From Ardenticatenaceae bacterium (GTDB lineage: Bacteria > Chloroflexota > Anaerolineae > Promineifilales > Promineifilaceae), in assembly GCA_020634565.1 (NCBI GenBank), contig JACKBN010000002.1, positions 248,001 through 312,000 of the forward strand: DNA of 64,000 nt. Direction: 5' to 3'. This document shows, piece by piece, positions 26,395 through 34,413 of the stretch. The notes under the pieces are model-generated. The model made no database searches and was not told where the DNA came from. It saw only the letters and a list, made by a program, of their open reading frames with translations. The position numbers and the translations under genes were made by a program. The stretch's first letter is position 1. Every line of letters begins with the position of its first letter.

Positions 26395-27363
26395 TTAGTA
26401 GCGGTGGCCAACCACATTGATGTTCGCCATTGCTTCCCTAATTTCGCTGAGATCGTCGGCCGTCAATTCGATGTTGACTGCGCCGAGATTTTCATCCAGG
26501 CGGTGCAGCTTGCGCGTGCCGGGGATGGGCACAATCCACGGCTTTTGCGCCAACAGCCAGGCGAGGGCAATCTGGCCCGGCGTGGCGTCGTGCTGCTGAC
26601 CGATTCGCGCCAGCAAATCTACCACTGCTTGGTTCGCCTTAATCGCCTCTGGCGTGAAGCGTGGGTTGCGGCTGCGGATGTCTGAGCTGTCGTAGGTGGT
26701 TTCGGTGGTGATTTTGCCGGTGAGGAAGCCACGCCCCAACGGGCTGTAAGGCACCAGGCCAATGCCCAGTTCCTCAACGGTGGCCAATACGTTATTCTGT
26801 TCGATTTCTGTCCACCAAATCGAATATTCACTCTGCAAAGCGGCTACTGGCTGCACCGTGTGCGCCTGGCGAATTTGCTCAGCGCTGGCTTCAGACAGGC
26901 CAAAATGTTTTACCTTGCCTTCTTGAATTAAATCCTTGACGGCTCCAGCGACTTCTGCCATCGGTACGTCTGGGTCGGGACGATGCTGGTAGAACAGGTC
27001 AATCACATCTACGCGCAGCCGCTTGAGCGATTCCTCGGCGACCCGCTTGATTTGCTCAGGACGACTGTCCAGACCAACTCCGGGGAGTGGCCCTTTGTCG
27101 CCGTCGTGCTTGAAGCCAAATTTGGTGGCAATGACAACCTGGCCTTTGAATGGTTCTAGTGCCTCACCGACCAATAGTTCATTGGTGAAGGGGCCGTATA
27201 CTTCGGCCGTATCGAAGAAGGTGATGCCTCGTTCCACCGATTTGTGCAAGAGGTCGATCATCTCTTGCTTGTCGGTAGGCGTGTCGCCAAAGCTCATGCG
27301 CATACACCCCAGACCGAGGGCGGAAACTTCTAGATTGCTATTGCCAAGTTTACGAGTTTTCAT
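26395..27363 (-). CDS. Aldo/keto reductase (AKR13-like)
   Basis: 322 residues. It begins MKTRKLGNSNLEVSALGLGCM, typical of AKR13/YajO-type proteins. Tetrad: FFDTAEVYGPF (Asp, Tyr), IATKFGFK (Lys), FYQHRPDPDVP (His). The IVPIPGTRKLHRLDEN stretch binds NADPH. The enzyme is a different subfamily from the gene that follows it. It is the second enzyme-coding gene of the MerR-headed leftward series. Substrate not deducible; carbonyl detoxification is the natural guess. Confidence 0.93.
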   Translation of the reverse strand: MKTRKLGNSNLEVSALGLGCMRMSFGDTPTDKQEMIDLLHKSVERGITFFDTAEVYGPFTNELLVGEALEPFKGQVVIATKFGFKHDGDKGPLPGVGLDSRPEQIKRVAEESLKRLRVDVIDLFYQHRPDPDVPMAEVAGAVKDLIQEGKVKHFGLSEASAEQIRQAHTVQPVAALQSEYSIWWTEIEQNNVLATVEELGIGLVPYSPLGRGFLTGKITTETTYDSSDIRSRNPRFTPEAIKANQAVVDLLARIGQQHDATPGQIALAWLLAQKPWIVPIPGTRKLHRLDENLGAVNIELTADDLSEIREAMANINVVGHRY

Positions 27364-27387
27364 AATTGTTCCTTTTGTGGGGATTGA

Positions 27388-27430
27388 AGATTAGAGATTA
27401 GGCCAATCTCCAGTCTCTAATCTCTAATCT
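27388..27430. repeat. AGATTAGAGATTAG inverted repeat
   Basis: 14-base arms 27388-27401 and 27417-27430 (CTAATCTCTAATCT). The right arm overlaps the stop of the MFS gene. It is a hairpin at an operon junction; on the minus strand no T-run follows. Confidence 0.5.
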
Positions 27431-28586
27431 CTTTGATTTCTTTCGTAGACAAAACGCGCTGAGTTGCGCTGATCACGACTAAAACAATGAATACAAATGT
27501 GCCAAACGCGAGGTACATGCCTTGTGCGCCGAGGCTTTCAAATAACAAACCGCCGCCAAAACCGCCCAGCGCAGCGCCAATGCCTCCGGTGGCGGTGTTG
27601 AACAATCCCTGTGCGGTGGCGCGAAACCCTTCGGGGGCGTGTTCGTCGGCGAAGGTGATTCCGGCCACCGTCAGCAGGGGGTAATTGAGGCCGTTGAGTA
27701 GTTGAATCCACAAAACGAGCGTGGGGCTGGTGGCGATGCCCAACAACAAAAAGCGCAGACCAGTCATGGCAAGGGCAAACAGGATGATGTTGAATGCCTT
27801 GTACCGTTTGATGAATTGCCCGGCAAAGAACAAGGCTGGCACTTCAGAGATTGTGCCGATGGTGAGCGCCAATCCCATTGTGGCTTTTTTCGCGCCAACC
27901 GCTTTCATGTAGGGAAAGAGGTAGGCGTTGAGCGTGGCAAAGGAGATGCCGCCGGAGAGACTGAGCAGTAAAAAGAGCAAAAATTGTGGGTTTTTGAGCA
28001 ATTTACCTACACGGTTCCAGTTGGCCGGTTTGCCGCTTTCTTTGTCGCTGTGTGTCAGCTTTTGGCTGACGAGGAAGCTGAGGAACAGGATACCTGCCCC
28101 GCTCCAGAAGGCGATTTTCAAGCCGTGATTTTCAACTAAGATGCCTGCCACGGTGGCTACCAGGCTGAATCCGAGCGTGCCGCCGAGACGGATACGGCCG
28201 TATCCCTCTTTCCACTCCCCCAACATAAACATTGAAGCACTGTTAGCCAGCGCCATGCCAGGCGAGAAGAAAATACTGATGAGGATGGTGATGAGAAACA
28301 AGGCCGCAAATGTTTTTAGATAGGTATAGGCGATAAGGCCCACAATCACGAGCAACAGGGAGACGCTCATGATGAGTTTGTGCCGTTTGGTGCGGTCGGC
28401 AAAACCAGTGATGAGTGGCAAGCTAACCAGCGTGACCAGCGGTGCGACGCCAGTCAGTAGTCCGATTTGCGCACCGGTAAGTTCCAGAGATTGGAAGTAC
28501 AGGACACGATAGGGACCATGCGCGGCCACGCCTGCGAAAAGTAGGAAATAGAAGCCAAATGGCCAGAGTAGCTGTTTGTTCTTCAT
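27417..28586 (-). CDS. MFS transporter (phenylpropionate/nucleoside-like branch)
   Basis: 389 residues with about twelve membrane helices. It starts FGFYFLLFAGVAAHGPYRVLYFQSLELTGAQIG, a pattern seen in MFS_1-like/3-phenylpropionic acid permeases, with the inter-helix loop GFADRTKRHKLIM. I start at ATG 28586, which has AAAGG 5 bases upstream, rather than the adjacent ATG three bases earlier. It directly follows the MerR gene and is probably under its control, fitting export of a toxic aldehyde or drug. Direction of transport is inference. Confidence 0.88.
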   Translation of the reverse strand: MKNKQLLWPFGFYFLLFAGVAAHGPYRVLYFQSLELTGAQIGLLTGVAPLVTLVSLPLITGFADRTKRHKLIMSVSLLLVIVGLIAYTYLKTFAALFLITILISIFFSPGMALANSASMFMLGEWKEGYGRIRLGGTLGFSLVATVAGILVENHGLKIAFWSGAGILFLSFLVSQKLTHSDKESGKPANWNRVGKLLKNPQFLLFLLLSLSGGISFATLNAYLFPYMKAVGAKKATMGLALTIGTISEVPALFFAGQFIKRYKAFNIILFALAMTGLRFLLLGIATSPTLVLWIQLLNGLNYPLLTVAGITFADEHAPEGFRATAQGLFNTATGGIGAALGGFGGGLLFESLGAQGMYLAFGTFVFIVLVVISATQRVLSTKEIKEIRD

Positions 28587-28622
28587 CATTGCCTTTCTGT
28601 TTTGGCTGCCTTGAATTCTGCT

Positions 28623-29000
28623 TTAGTCGGACAGTTTTTGTTCTTTCGTCAAAACCAGATTTTCGTACACGTCAATTTTGTGGTTGAGTAAATCCAGGGT
28701 TTCCTGCATTTCGGCCATACGGGCCAACAGCTGGGTACGCTGCCCTACCAAAATGGCTTTGCGGGCGTCCACGGTATCATCGCCTTGCTGCACCAGCGCG
28801 TAATACTCGATGAGCACTTCAACTGGCAGCCCGGCGGCCCGCATACATTTGATGAAGCCCACGCGCCGCACATCCAGCTCGTTGAAATCGCGGATGCCGC
28901 TTTCGGTGCGGTTGACTGGGGGGAGTAGGCCAATTTTTTCGTAGTAGCGCAGGGTGTCGATGGAAAGTCCCGATTGTTCACTCACTTCTGAAATTTTCAT
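28623..29000 (-). CDS. MerR-family regulator (AdhR/NmlR-like)
   Basis: 125 residues. The winged helix-turn-helix is at the N-terminus (MKISEVSEQSGLSIDTLRYYEKIGLLPP). FIKCMRAAGLPVEVLIEYYALV is the segment that in AdhR-type proteins carries the reactive Cys next to the dimer helix. A coiled coil ends the protein. AdhR/NmlR proteins activate genes against formaldehyde, methylglyoxal or other electrophiles. I start at ATG 29000, with GGAGG 8 bases upstream, rather than the GTG at 29009. Its own promoter has the 19-bp spacer these proteins need. The downstream aldo/keto reductases fit an aldehyde response. Confidence 0.93.
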   Translation of the reverse strand: MKISEVSEQSGLSIDTLRYYEKIGLLPPVNRTESGIRDFNELDVRRVGFIKCMRAAGLPVEVLIEYYALVQQGDDTVDARKAILVGQRTQLLARMAEMQETLDLLNHKIDVYENLVLTKEQKLSD

Positions 29001-29020
29001 GATTTGCACCTCCAGGATGC

Positions 29021-29051
29021 AGTGTACAACCTGGAGTTAACTCTAAGTCAA
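29021..29051 (-). promoter_or_regulatory. Autoregulated MerR-type promoter
   Basis: -35 TTGACT (29046-29051), 19-base spacer with AGAGTTAACTCC, -10 TACACT (29021-29026), reading into the MerR gene. It matches the promoter at 10150-10180 in layout and in the GAGTTAACTCC core. Confidence 0.78.
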
Positions 29052-29200
29052 GGATTTTTCGGAAATTGGTTGGAATTGGGGTTCAGGTGCGACTCACTTT
29101 TGGGGTAAGCTTAACAAAAAGGGGAAAGGGGCTTGGAGGAGGTGAAGATTGAGGGGGAACGGCCGTTTCCAGCCATCGCCCTCGTTGTTTTCACCGTGAG

Positions 29201-29809
29201 TTAGGGGCGCAGATTTTCCACAGTTTGTGCCAATGCCACCGCAAGCTGCAATCTGTCGCGCATGATGTTGGGGTCTCCCTGCACATCTTTTTCAGAAACG
29301 GTGACTTGATCTTTGTTGATGTATACCACCGGATAATTCAGCGCCATAATTTTTTGCCGCACGGCCGGATCGCTAAAGACATTGCGGGCGACGGCTTCTT
29401 TGGCAAACGAAATTTGGAATTTTTCGTCGAAATCTGGGTCGCCTACTTCTCTATCCCCGCGCAGAAAAATATCATCATCGACTTCCAGGCGTAAAATGGG
29501 CATTTTGCCGTTGCTGTGGAAGGCGGTGTAATGGGTTTGGGCTGGCGTGGAGCGTGTGTTGCCGCCGCCGGATGCGGGGCTACCTTGCAGTTTAACACTG
29601 TAATTGGCAAATTGGCCTTCCAAAATGGGGTAGCCGACGCGCGGTTGCTTGTAAGTGAGGCCCAGCGCCATTTCTGCTTGCCGCCAATTCTCTACAACTT
29701 CCTTTTTTGGCCGCAACAACCAAATGGCTAAATAAATGAGCCCGCCGACCACCAAAAAGATGCCGCCATAGACAGCAAATGCAAAAAGATAATCACCGAT
29801 TGTTTCCAC
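29201..29809 (-). CDS. Membrane-anchored protein of unknown function
   Basis: 202 residues from GTG 29809, with GGAGG 6 bases upstream. One hydrophobic segment near the N-terminus (FAFAVYGGIFLVVGGLIYLAIWLL, about residues 12-35) is followed by basic residues, then a soluble domain with LRLEVDDDIFLRGDREVGDPDFDEKFQI. I do not recognise the family. It looks like proteins that compare an old and a new measured value, but no function can be assigned. It stands alone between the MerR gene and the ribonuclease gene, both leftward. Confidence 0.7.
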   Translation of the reverse strand: METIGDYLFAFAVYGGIFLVVGGLIYLAIWLLRPKKEVVENWRQAEMALGLTYKQPRVGYPILEGQFANYSVKLQGSPASGGGNTRSTPAQTHYTAFHSNGKMPILRLEVDDDIFLRGDREVGDPDFDEKFQISFAKEAVARNVFSDPAVRQKIMALNYPVVYINKDQVTVSEKDVQGDPNIMRDRLQLAVALAQTVENLRP

Positions 29810-29869
29810 AGAGATCCTCCACAATTTTATTGATTAGAATAGTCTAGCCGGTGTACGATCATAAATCGA

Positions 29870-31714
29870 TCAGAGAAAGCGGAAATTTGGCTCGCGTTGG
29901 GGCAAATCGACATTTTGCAGCTTGACTTGCACAATGCTGTCGAGCGGATTAGGCGTTTTGGCGTAGATGCTGGTTTCGGTGCCCAATTCTGGCAGCAGGA
30001 TCAAGTCGCGCTTGCCGCGCTGGTCGATGACGATGCCTTCGCCTGTCCATTCGGGGTTACGCAAGAGGTAAACGGCCGTCCAGTGACCATTCGACAATCG
30101 TTCTGCATAGCGAATATCACCGCTGACGGCATAAGCCGCGCCGACACGTTCCATAACAGCTTGCTCATCGAGGAGAGGTTCGCCATTGAGGTAGGCGCGC
30201 AGCTGCTGGTGCACGACCAAATCGAGGTAGCGGCGCAGCGGGCTGGTGGTTTGCACGTACTGGTCTAGTCCTAGCCCGGCGTGGCGACCGGGGGTGCTGC
30301 CCGGCTGGCTGCCGGTCATCGTTTTGCGGCGGGCAAAGTTGGCCGAGGGGGTGTCGCCCTCCACGATTTCAGTGGGGGCGTCCTGCGTGGTGTAGGGGAT
30401 GGGGATGTTGTGCTGCTGGGCAAATTGGGCCACGGCTTCGCCGGTCATCAGCATCGCTTCGCGGACGAGATCGCGGCTTTGTAGGGGAGGTAACGGCCGT
30501 ATTTCCACCTCGCCATCTTGAGCCAACCGAATTTTCACCTCGGGTAGATTGATTTGTACCGCGCCGTTGGCTTCGCGCCGTGCTTCAAAGGCCTGGGCGA
30601 TGGCTAACAGTTCACTGAAGGGGGATTCGTCCAGGCGGGTTTGCGCTTCGTCGTAGCTGAGGCGGGTGACACGCACGGTGCTGGGCACGATTTCCAGGTT
30701 GATGAGCGTGCCGTCGGCCATCACGTCGAGGCCAAAGGAAAGGGCGGGGGAGGTGTCGTCCAGTCCCAGAGCCAGGGCCGCGGTGGCGGCTTCGGGTAGC
30801 ATGTGGATGGTGCCTTCGGGCAGGTAGAGGTTGGCGCCACGGGCGCGGGCTTCCAGATCGGCGGGGCTGTCCGGTGGAATGAGCGCGGCCACATCGGCAA
30901 TATGCACCCAAAGACGGCCACTTCGACTTTGCTCAGTGCAGGCTTCTTCCCAACTCAGCGCATCATCTGGGTCGCGACTGCCTTCATCGTCGATGGCCAG
31001 GGCTACGAGGTGTGTCAAATCGCGCCGCTCTTCTTCGGGCAGGGCGGGGATAGCATAGTCGGGCTGGCTGGTGTTGACCCCCAGGCGGCTGGGGTACGGG
31101 TTGACGGTTTCGTCCCAGTAGCCCAGGCTGAGCAGCAGGGCGTGGGCATTTTCGGGGGTTTCGCTCTGGTTCAAATTGCGCAATACCTGGCTGCGTTCTT
31201 GTTGTCCCATGGCTACGGCAGCGATTTCTTGCAGGAAACGGCCGTCTTCTTCCAAAAATGTGCCGGCATTGACCCGTTCCACAAACGCATTCCACGCTTC
31301 CGCTTCGGCGGCTTTGGCAGCGCGGGTTTCTTCTTCTGCGGCGACTTGTTCGGGGGTGTGGACGGTGATTTCGGTGAGCGTGCCGCTAAAACGGAGGCCA
31401 TCGTCTACCGCTTGCCAGATGGCCCAGGCGGTGGCGGGGGTGAACTCATCGTAGGCAAGTTCGGACAGCTCTTCCAGGTTGGTGGTTTCGCCCGCCAGAA
31501 GTTCCCAGGCGGTGAGCAGTTCGCCCTGTGGTTTGGCCAGTTGGCCAAAATTGGCCAGCGGACCGGGGTGGAGCAGTTCAATATCTTTGGGTCGCACGGA
31601 AACGGCCGTACCGTCCTGGGTGACGATGTTGATCTTTTTAGCGCCGACGTTGGTGACGCGGGCGGCTTGGTTTTTATAGAGAACAAGGTTGTCGGCACGA
31701 AAATTTTCACTCAT
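29870..31714 (-). CDS. RNB-domain ribonuclease (RNase II/R family)
   Basis: 614 residues. The catalytic RNB motif is readable as AIDDEGSRDPDDALS, with the Asp residues that bind Mg2+. It continues with LWVHIADVAALI and later TSPLRRYLDLVVHQQL, both typical. It lacks the long C-terminal S1 region of E. coli RNase R and has an N-terminal 190-residue region like that of plastid/cyanobacterial RNase II. It degrades RNA 3' to 5'. Oddity: an insert of about nine residues (ACTEQSRSG) follows DDALSWEE, encoded by a dispersed DNA repeat at 30919-30938. No ribosome site is visible before the ATG; a TACAAT box ends 6 bases before it, so the message may be leaderless. Confidence 0.9.
   Translation of the reverse strand: MSENFRADNLVLYKNQAARVTNVGAKKINIVTQDGTAVSVRPKDIELLHPGPLANFGQLAKPQGELLTAWELLAGETTNLEELSELAYDEFTPATAWAIWQAVDDGLRFSGTLTEITVHTPEQVAAEEETRAAKAAEAEAWNAFVERVNAGTFLEEDGRFLQEIAAVAMGQQERSQVLRNLNQSETPENAHALLLSLGYWDETVNPYPSRLGVNTSQPDYAIPALPEEERRDLTHLVALAIDDEGSRDPDDALSWEEACTEQSRSGRLWVHIADVAALIPPDSPADLEARARGANLYLPEGTIHMLPEAATAALALGLDDTSPALSFGLDVMADGTLINLEIVPSTVRVTRLSYDEAQTRLDESPFSELLAIAQAFEARREANGAVQINLPEVKIRLAQDGEVEIRPLPPLQSRDLVREAMLMTGEAVAQFAQQHNIPIPYTTQDAPTEIVEGDTPSANFARRKTMTGSQPGSTPGRHAGLGLDQYVQTTSPLRRYLDLVVHQQLRAYLNGEPLLDEQAVMERVGAAYAVSGDIRYAERLSNGHWTAVYLLRNPEWTGEGIVIDQRGKRDLILLPELGTETSIYAKTPNPLDSIVQVKLQNVDLPQREPNFRFL
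30919..30938. repeat. CACTTCGAC...CAGTG repeat inside the RNB gene
   Basis: The sequence CACTTCGACTTTGCTCAGTG is a form of a widespread bacterial intergenic repeat whose hairpin ends are CACT/AGTG. Here it is translated in frame as part of TEQSRS, between two conserved RNB motifs. Confidence 0.65.
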
Positions 31715-31767
31715 GCCGCAATTGTAATGAGCGGGGGTGAATTGCGCTATTCAGGTTTTGAGAATTA

Positions 31768-31846
31768 ATAGGACGCGGATAAACGCGGATGACGCGGATT
31801 AAAAGAAAAAAAATCAGCGTTTATTTGTGTTCATCTGCGTCCTGTT
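31768..31846. repeat. GACGCGGATAAACGCGGATG inverted repeat
   Basis: Tandem CGCGGAT units on the left and a diverged complementary block (TCAGCGTTTATTTGTGTTCATCTGCGTCC region) on the right, either side of an A-rich loop. Elements of this kind are found between genes in many genomes. It lies upstream of the RNB gene and downstream of the lipoprotein gene. Confidence 0.55.
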
Positions 31847-31854
31847 TTGCAGTT

Positions 31855-32586
31855 TTATTCGCAGATGATGGGGTCGCGATAGGTGACGGGGACGTTGTGC
31901 AAAATGATGATTTCGTGGGTTTCGCTGATGGTGACGCGACCAAACTTGTTCTCAAACGGCCGTTCGTAGCTGGTGCTGATCTGATTGCCGTTTTGCTCTC
32001 CTTGCCACAGGGTTGTCGTGTAGGTTTTGCCCAGATCGATGATGTAGAACGTGAAAGCCGTGTCCAGTGCCAGCGGCACGGGGTATTCCGTCACATCATT
32101 GTTGAGAATGTTTTCGCGGGTGTTGGAGCCACCGGTGCTGAGGCTGATGCCGGAATAATCCATCAGCACCGCATACGCGGCGCGGGATGAAAGCTGATTG
32201 CCGGCAATGGTGAGCTGTTCGCCATCAAAAGAGAAGTTGCCGCAATGGTCCAGCTGGCGGAGGGGCGTCTCTAAGCCGCGTCCGTCGTGGGCAACGTCTT
32301 CATCATCGGCGGCGAGGGTGGCGTTGATGAGAATGAGATCAATCGTGGGGATTTCTGGGTCGGTGGGAGACGGCCGTTCCTCAAAATTCAACTCATCAAT
32401 GAGGGGTTCGTCAAATTGTTCGCCAGAGGACGACTCCTCCTCAGAATTCAATTCGCCAACGAGCGGTTCGTCAAATTGCTCGCTCGGTTGGGCATCTGCC
32501 TCCGGGGTGCAGCCTGTCAAAAAGGCCAAAATGAGGATCAAAAAAGCAAAAATAATCAAACAGCGGTCAAATAGTCTTTGGGTCAT
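31855..32586 (-). CDS. Lipoprotein of unknown function with 20-residue tandem repeat
   Basis: 243 residues from ATG 32586, preceded by AAGGAG at 8 bases. The signal peptide ends in LTGC, a lipobox. Residues about 35-70 contain a 20-residue unit twice (EQFDEPLVGELNSEE and EQFDEPLIDELNFEE), encoded by DNA with 60-bp period. The remainder is a beta-rich domain with GQTYTT-like turns and one pair of Cys. I do not recognise the family. It is divergent from the membrane protein at 32755, with a palindrome pair between them. Confidence 0.75.
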   Translation of the reverse strand: MTQRLFDRCLIIFAFLILILAFLTGCTPEADAQPSEQFDEPLVGELNSEEESSSGEQFDEPLIDELNFEERPSPTDPEIPTIDLILINATLAADDEDVAHDGRGLETPLRQLDHCGNFSFDGEQLTIAGNQLSSRAAYAVLMDYSGISLSTGGSNTRENILNNDVTEYPVPLALDTAFTFYIIDLGKTYTTTLWQGEQNGNQISTSYERPFENKFGRVTISETHEIIILHNVPVTYRDPIICE

Positions 32587-32652
32587 CGCAAAACTCCTTT
32601 TCTTCAGTTCCACTTTTACAACGTCACTGCACCAAATTTGGTTCCAATCAAG

Positions 32653-32673
32653 GTCATATGACTGTCATGTGAC
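32653..32673. promoter_or_regulatory. Tandem palindromes GTCATATGAC-T-GTCATGTGAC
   Basis: Two 10-base near-identical palindromes (32653-32662, 32664-32673) are spaced 11 bp centre to centre, one helical turn, in the 168-bp divergent gap. Further GTGAC half-sites follow near 32690 and 32711. This is a strong candidate operator for a dimeric regulator acting on one or both genes. Confidence 0.5.
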
Positions 32674-32754
32674 GACTGGCACTGCTGGATGTGACCGTGC
32701 CTCCGCTAAAGTGACAGTATGGAATTCAACAACCGAACTTTGGAGGTAAACGAA

Positions 32755-33717
32755 ATGAGTACCCTGACAACTCGAATGGAACAAAATAGCAATGAAACAG
32801 ACCTGTGGCGGCGCGTTTTGGGCACCGACCGCTTTTTAACCTGGTCATTTGTGGGCAGCATGATGCTGTTTTTAGCCACAATTGTGCTCTCGATTTTTGA
32901 TTCTCGGCTGGTGACTGGCGCACCAGTTTGGGTGAAGCCGATGAAGTTTGCCATCTCGATTACGCTGTACACGGGCACGCTCGCCTGGCTGCTGAGCTAC
33001 GTGGAAGGGCATCCGCGGCTGGTGCGCTGGATTGGTGGCCTGACGGCGCTCGGCTTTTTGGTAGAGATTGTGGGCATTTTTGTGCAGGCAGCACGCGGCG
33101 TGGGCAGCCATTTTAACGTGGCCACTCCGTTTGATGCGGCGATTTTCTCGCTGATGGGCACCTTTGTGATGGTGATTTGGGTGATGAACATTGCCACGGC
33201 CGTTCTGCTCATGCGGCAAAAAATGGACAACCAGCCATTTGCCTGGGCGCTGCGTTTGGGGCTGTTGGTAACGGCCGTTGGCGCCATTCTCGGCTTTTTG
33301 ATGACGTCGCCCACGGCAGAGCAGCTTTCGGCCATGGAAGCTGGCGAGGTGGTGACGGTAATGGGCGCGCACAGCGTGGGCGTGGACGATGGCGGGGCGG
33401 GTCTGCCCTTCGTCGGCTGGAGTACCGAAGGCGGCGACATTCGTCCCGCGCACTTTGTGGGGCTGCATGCACTGCAAATCATTCCGCTGCTGGGCATCTT
33501 TGTGAATCGTCGCTATGGCAAGCGTTTGTCAAACGGCCGTCGCACGGCGCTGGTGGTGACAGGTGGATTGGGCTACTTGGGCATGGTTCTGCTGCTGCTG
33601 TGGCAGGCGCTGCGGGCTCAACCGCTCATCGCTCCGGATGGCTTGACGCTGGCAGCCTTAGCTGGTTTGATTGGCGTGGTGAGTTTGGTGGGAACGGCCG
33701 TTTTCCTGAAAAAATAG
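32755..33717 (+). CDS. Polytopic membrane protein of unknown function
   Basis: 320 residues from ATG 32755, preceded by GGAGG at 8 bases; the upstream in-frame ATG at 32719 lacks a ribosome site. About eight hydrophobic helices, starting at FLTWSFVGSMMLFLATIVLSIF. Conserved-looking polar motifs are VWVKPMKFAIS and GAHSVGVDDGG, and a His lies in FVGLHALQIIPLLG. I have seen similar proteins annotated only as hypothetical in Chloroflexota and Actinobacteria. It heads a rightward set with the PPOX, ABA4-like and two-component genes, separated from the next by a 60-bp repeat. Confidence 0.8.
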   Translation: MSTLTTRMEQNSNETDLWRRVLGTDRFLTWSFVGSMMLFLATIVLSIFDSRLVTGAPVWVKPMKFAISITLYTGTLAWLLSYVEGHPRLVRWIGGLTALGFLVEIVGIFVQAARGVGSHFNVATPFDAAIFSLMGTFVMVIWVMNIATAVLLMRQKMDNQPFAWALRLGLLVTAVGAILGFLMTSPTAEQLSAMEAGEVVTVMGAHSVGVDDGGAGLPFVGWSTEGGDIRPAHFVGLHALQIIPLLGIFVNRRYGKRLSNGRRTALVVTGGLGYLGMVLLLLWQALRAQPLIAPDGLTLAALAGLIGVVSLVGTAVFLKK

Positions 33718-33728
33718 GGTTGCTCAAA

Positions 33729-33788
33729 AGATTGGATCAATTTCCTTTCATGAGGAACGCACACATGCGCAATAAATTGGTCCAATCT
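33729..33788. repeat. TTGGACCAAT inverted repeat, copy 2
   Basis: 60 bp: AGATTGGATCAATTT (33729-33743) and AAATTGGTCCAATCT (33774-33788), with one G-T mismatch in the arms. It lies between the membrane protein and PPOX genes. The right flank AGGCGAA is also seen at copy 6. Confidence 0.85.
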
Positions 33789-33822
33789 AGGCGAACCATC
33801 TAAAAAACAGTGGAGTAACAAA

Positions 33823-34305
33823 ATGAGTTTACAACTAAAATCTCAGCAAGTTTGGCAAGCGATTGAAAAAGAGATTTTTGCCGTGCTGGGCATGGTGACG
33901 GCCAAAAATGAAGCGCGAACGGTGGGCGTGGTTTACATTGTGCAGGATCACAAGCTGTACATCGGCACGGGCATTAACTCCTGGAAGGCACGGCACATTG
34001 CGGCGAATTCGGCCGTTTCTATCACCATTCCCATTGCCAAGCGCATTCCCATCATGCCCTGGATCAAGATTCCGGCGGCGACCATCACCTTTTCCGGCAA
34101 GGCACGGGTTCTGCCCGCCAACGAAGCCGCAGAGCCAATTTTGCGCGCAGCTTTTCGGGATTTAGCCGACGATGCGGCCCAAATGAGTGAATCTTGCCTG
34201 ATTGAGGTGACGCCGGAGAAAGAGTTTATCACCTATGGCATTGGCATCCCGCTGCGGCAAATGCGTCATCCAGACCAATCGCGGGGGCGTGCTCCTGTGG
34301 TTTGA
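33823..34305 (+). CDS. Pyridoxamine-5'-phosphate oxidase-fold flavoprotein
   Basis: 160 residues, GGAG 7 bases before the ATG. It has the split-barrel pattern of small PPOX-like proteins: AVLGMVTAKNEARTVGVVYIVQDHKLYIGTG, then SWKARHIAANSAVSITIP, as in the general stress protein 26-like group. These bind FMN or F420 and reduce varied substrates. The presence of an LLM protein in the window makes F420 possible, but I cannot tell. It is flanked by two TTGGACCAAT repeats, which isolate it from both neighbours. Confidence 0.83.
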   Translation: MSLQLKSQQVWQAIEKEIFAVLGMVTAKNEARTVGVVYIVQDHKLYIGTGINSWKARHIAANSAVSITIPIAKRIPIMPWIKIPAATITFSGKARVLPANEAAEPILRAAFRDLADDAAQMSESCLIEVTPEKEFITYGIGIPLRQMRHPDQSRGRAPVV

Positions 34306-34318
34306 GGCTTTTGGTTTA

Positions 34319-34380
34319 AGATTGGACCATTTTCTTCTCATTGAAAGTCGATTTCATGTTTAAGAAAAATGGTCCAATCT
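34319..34380. repeat. TTGGACCAAT inverted repeat, copy 3
   Basis: 62 bp. Arms AGATTGGACCATTTTC and its complement at the right end differ from the others in having CCATTTT. It lies 13 bases beyond the PPOX stop. Confidence 0.8.
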
Positions 34381-34413
34381 CTGTTGGCGAAATTGATAGA
34401 TAAGGAATGAACC

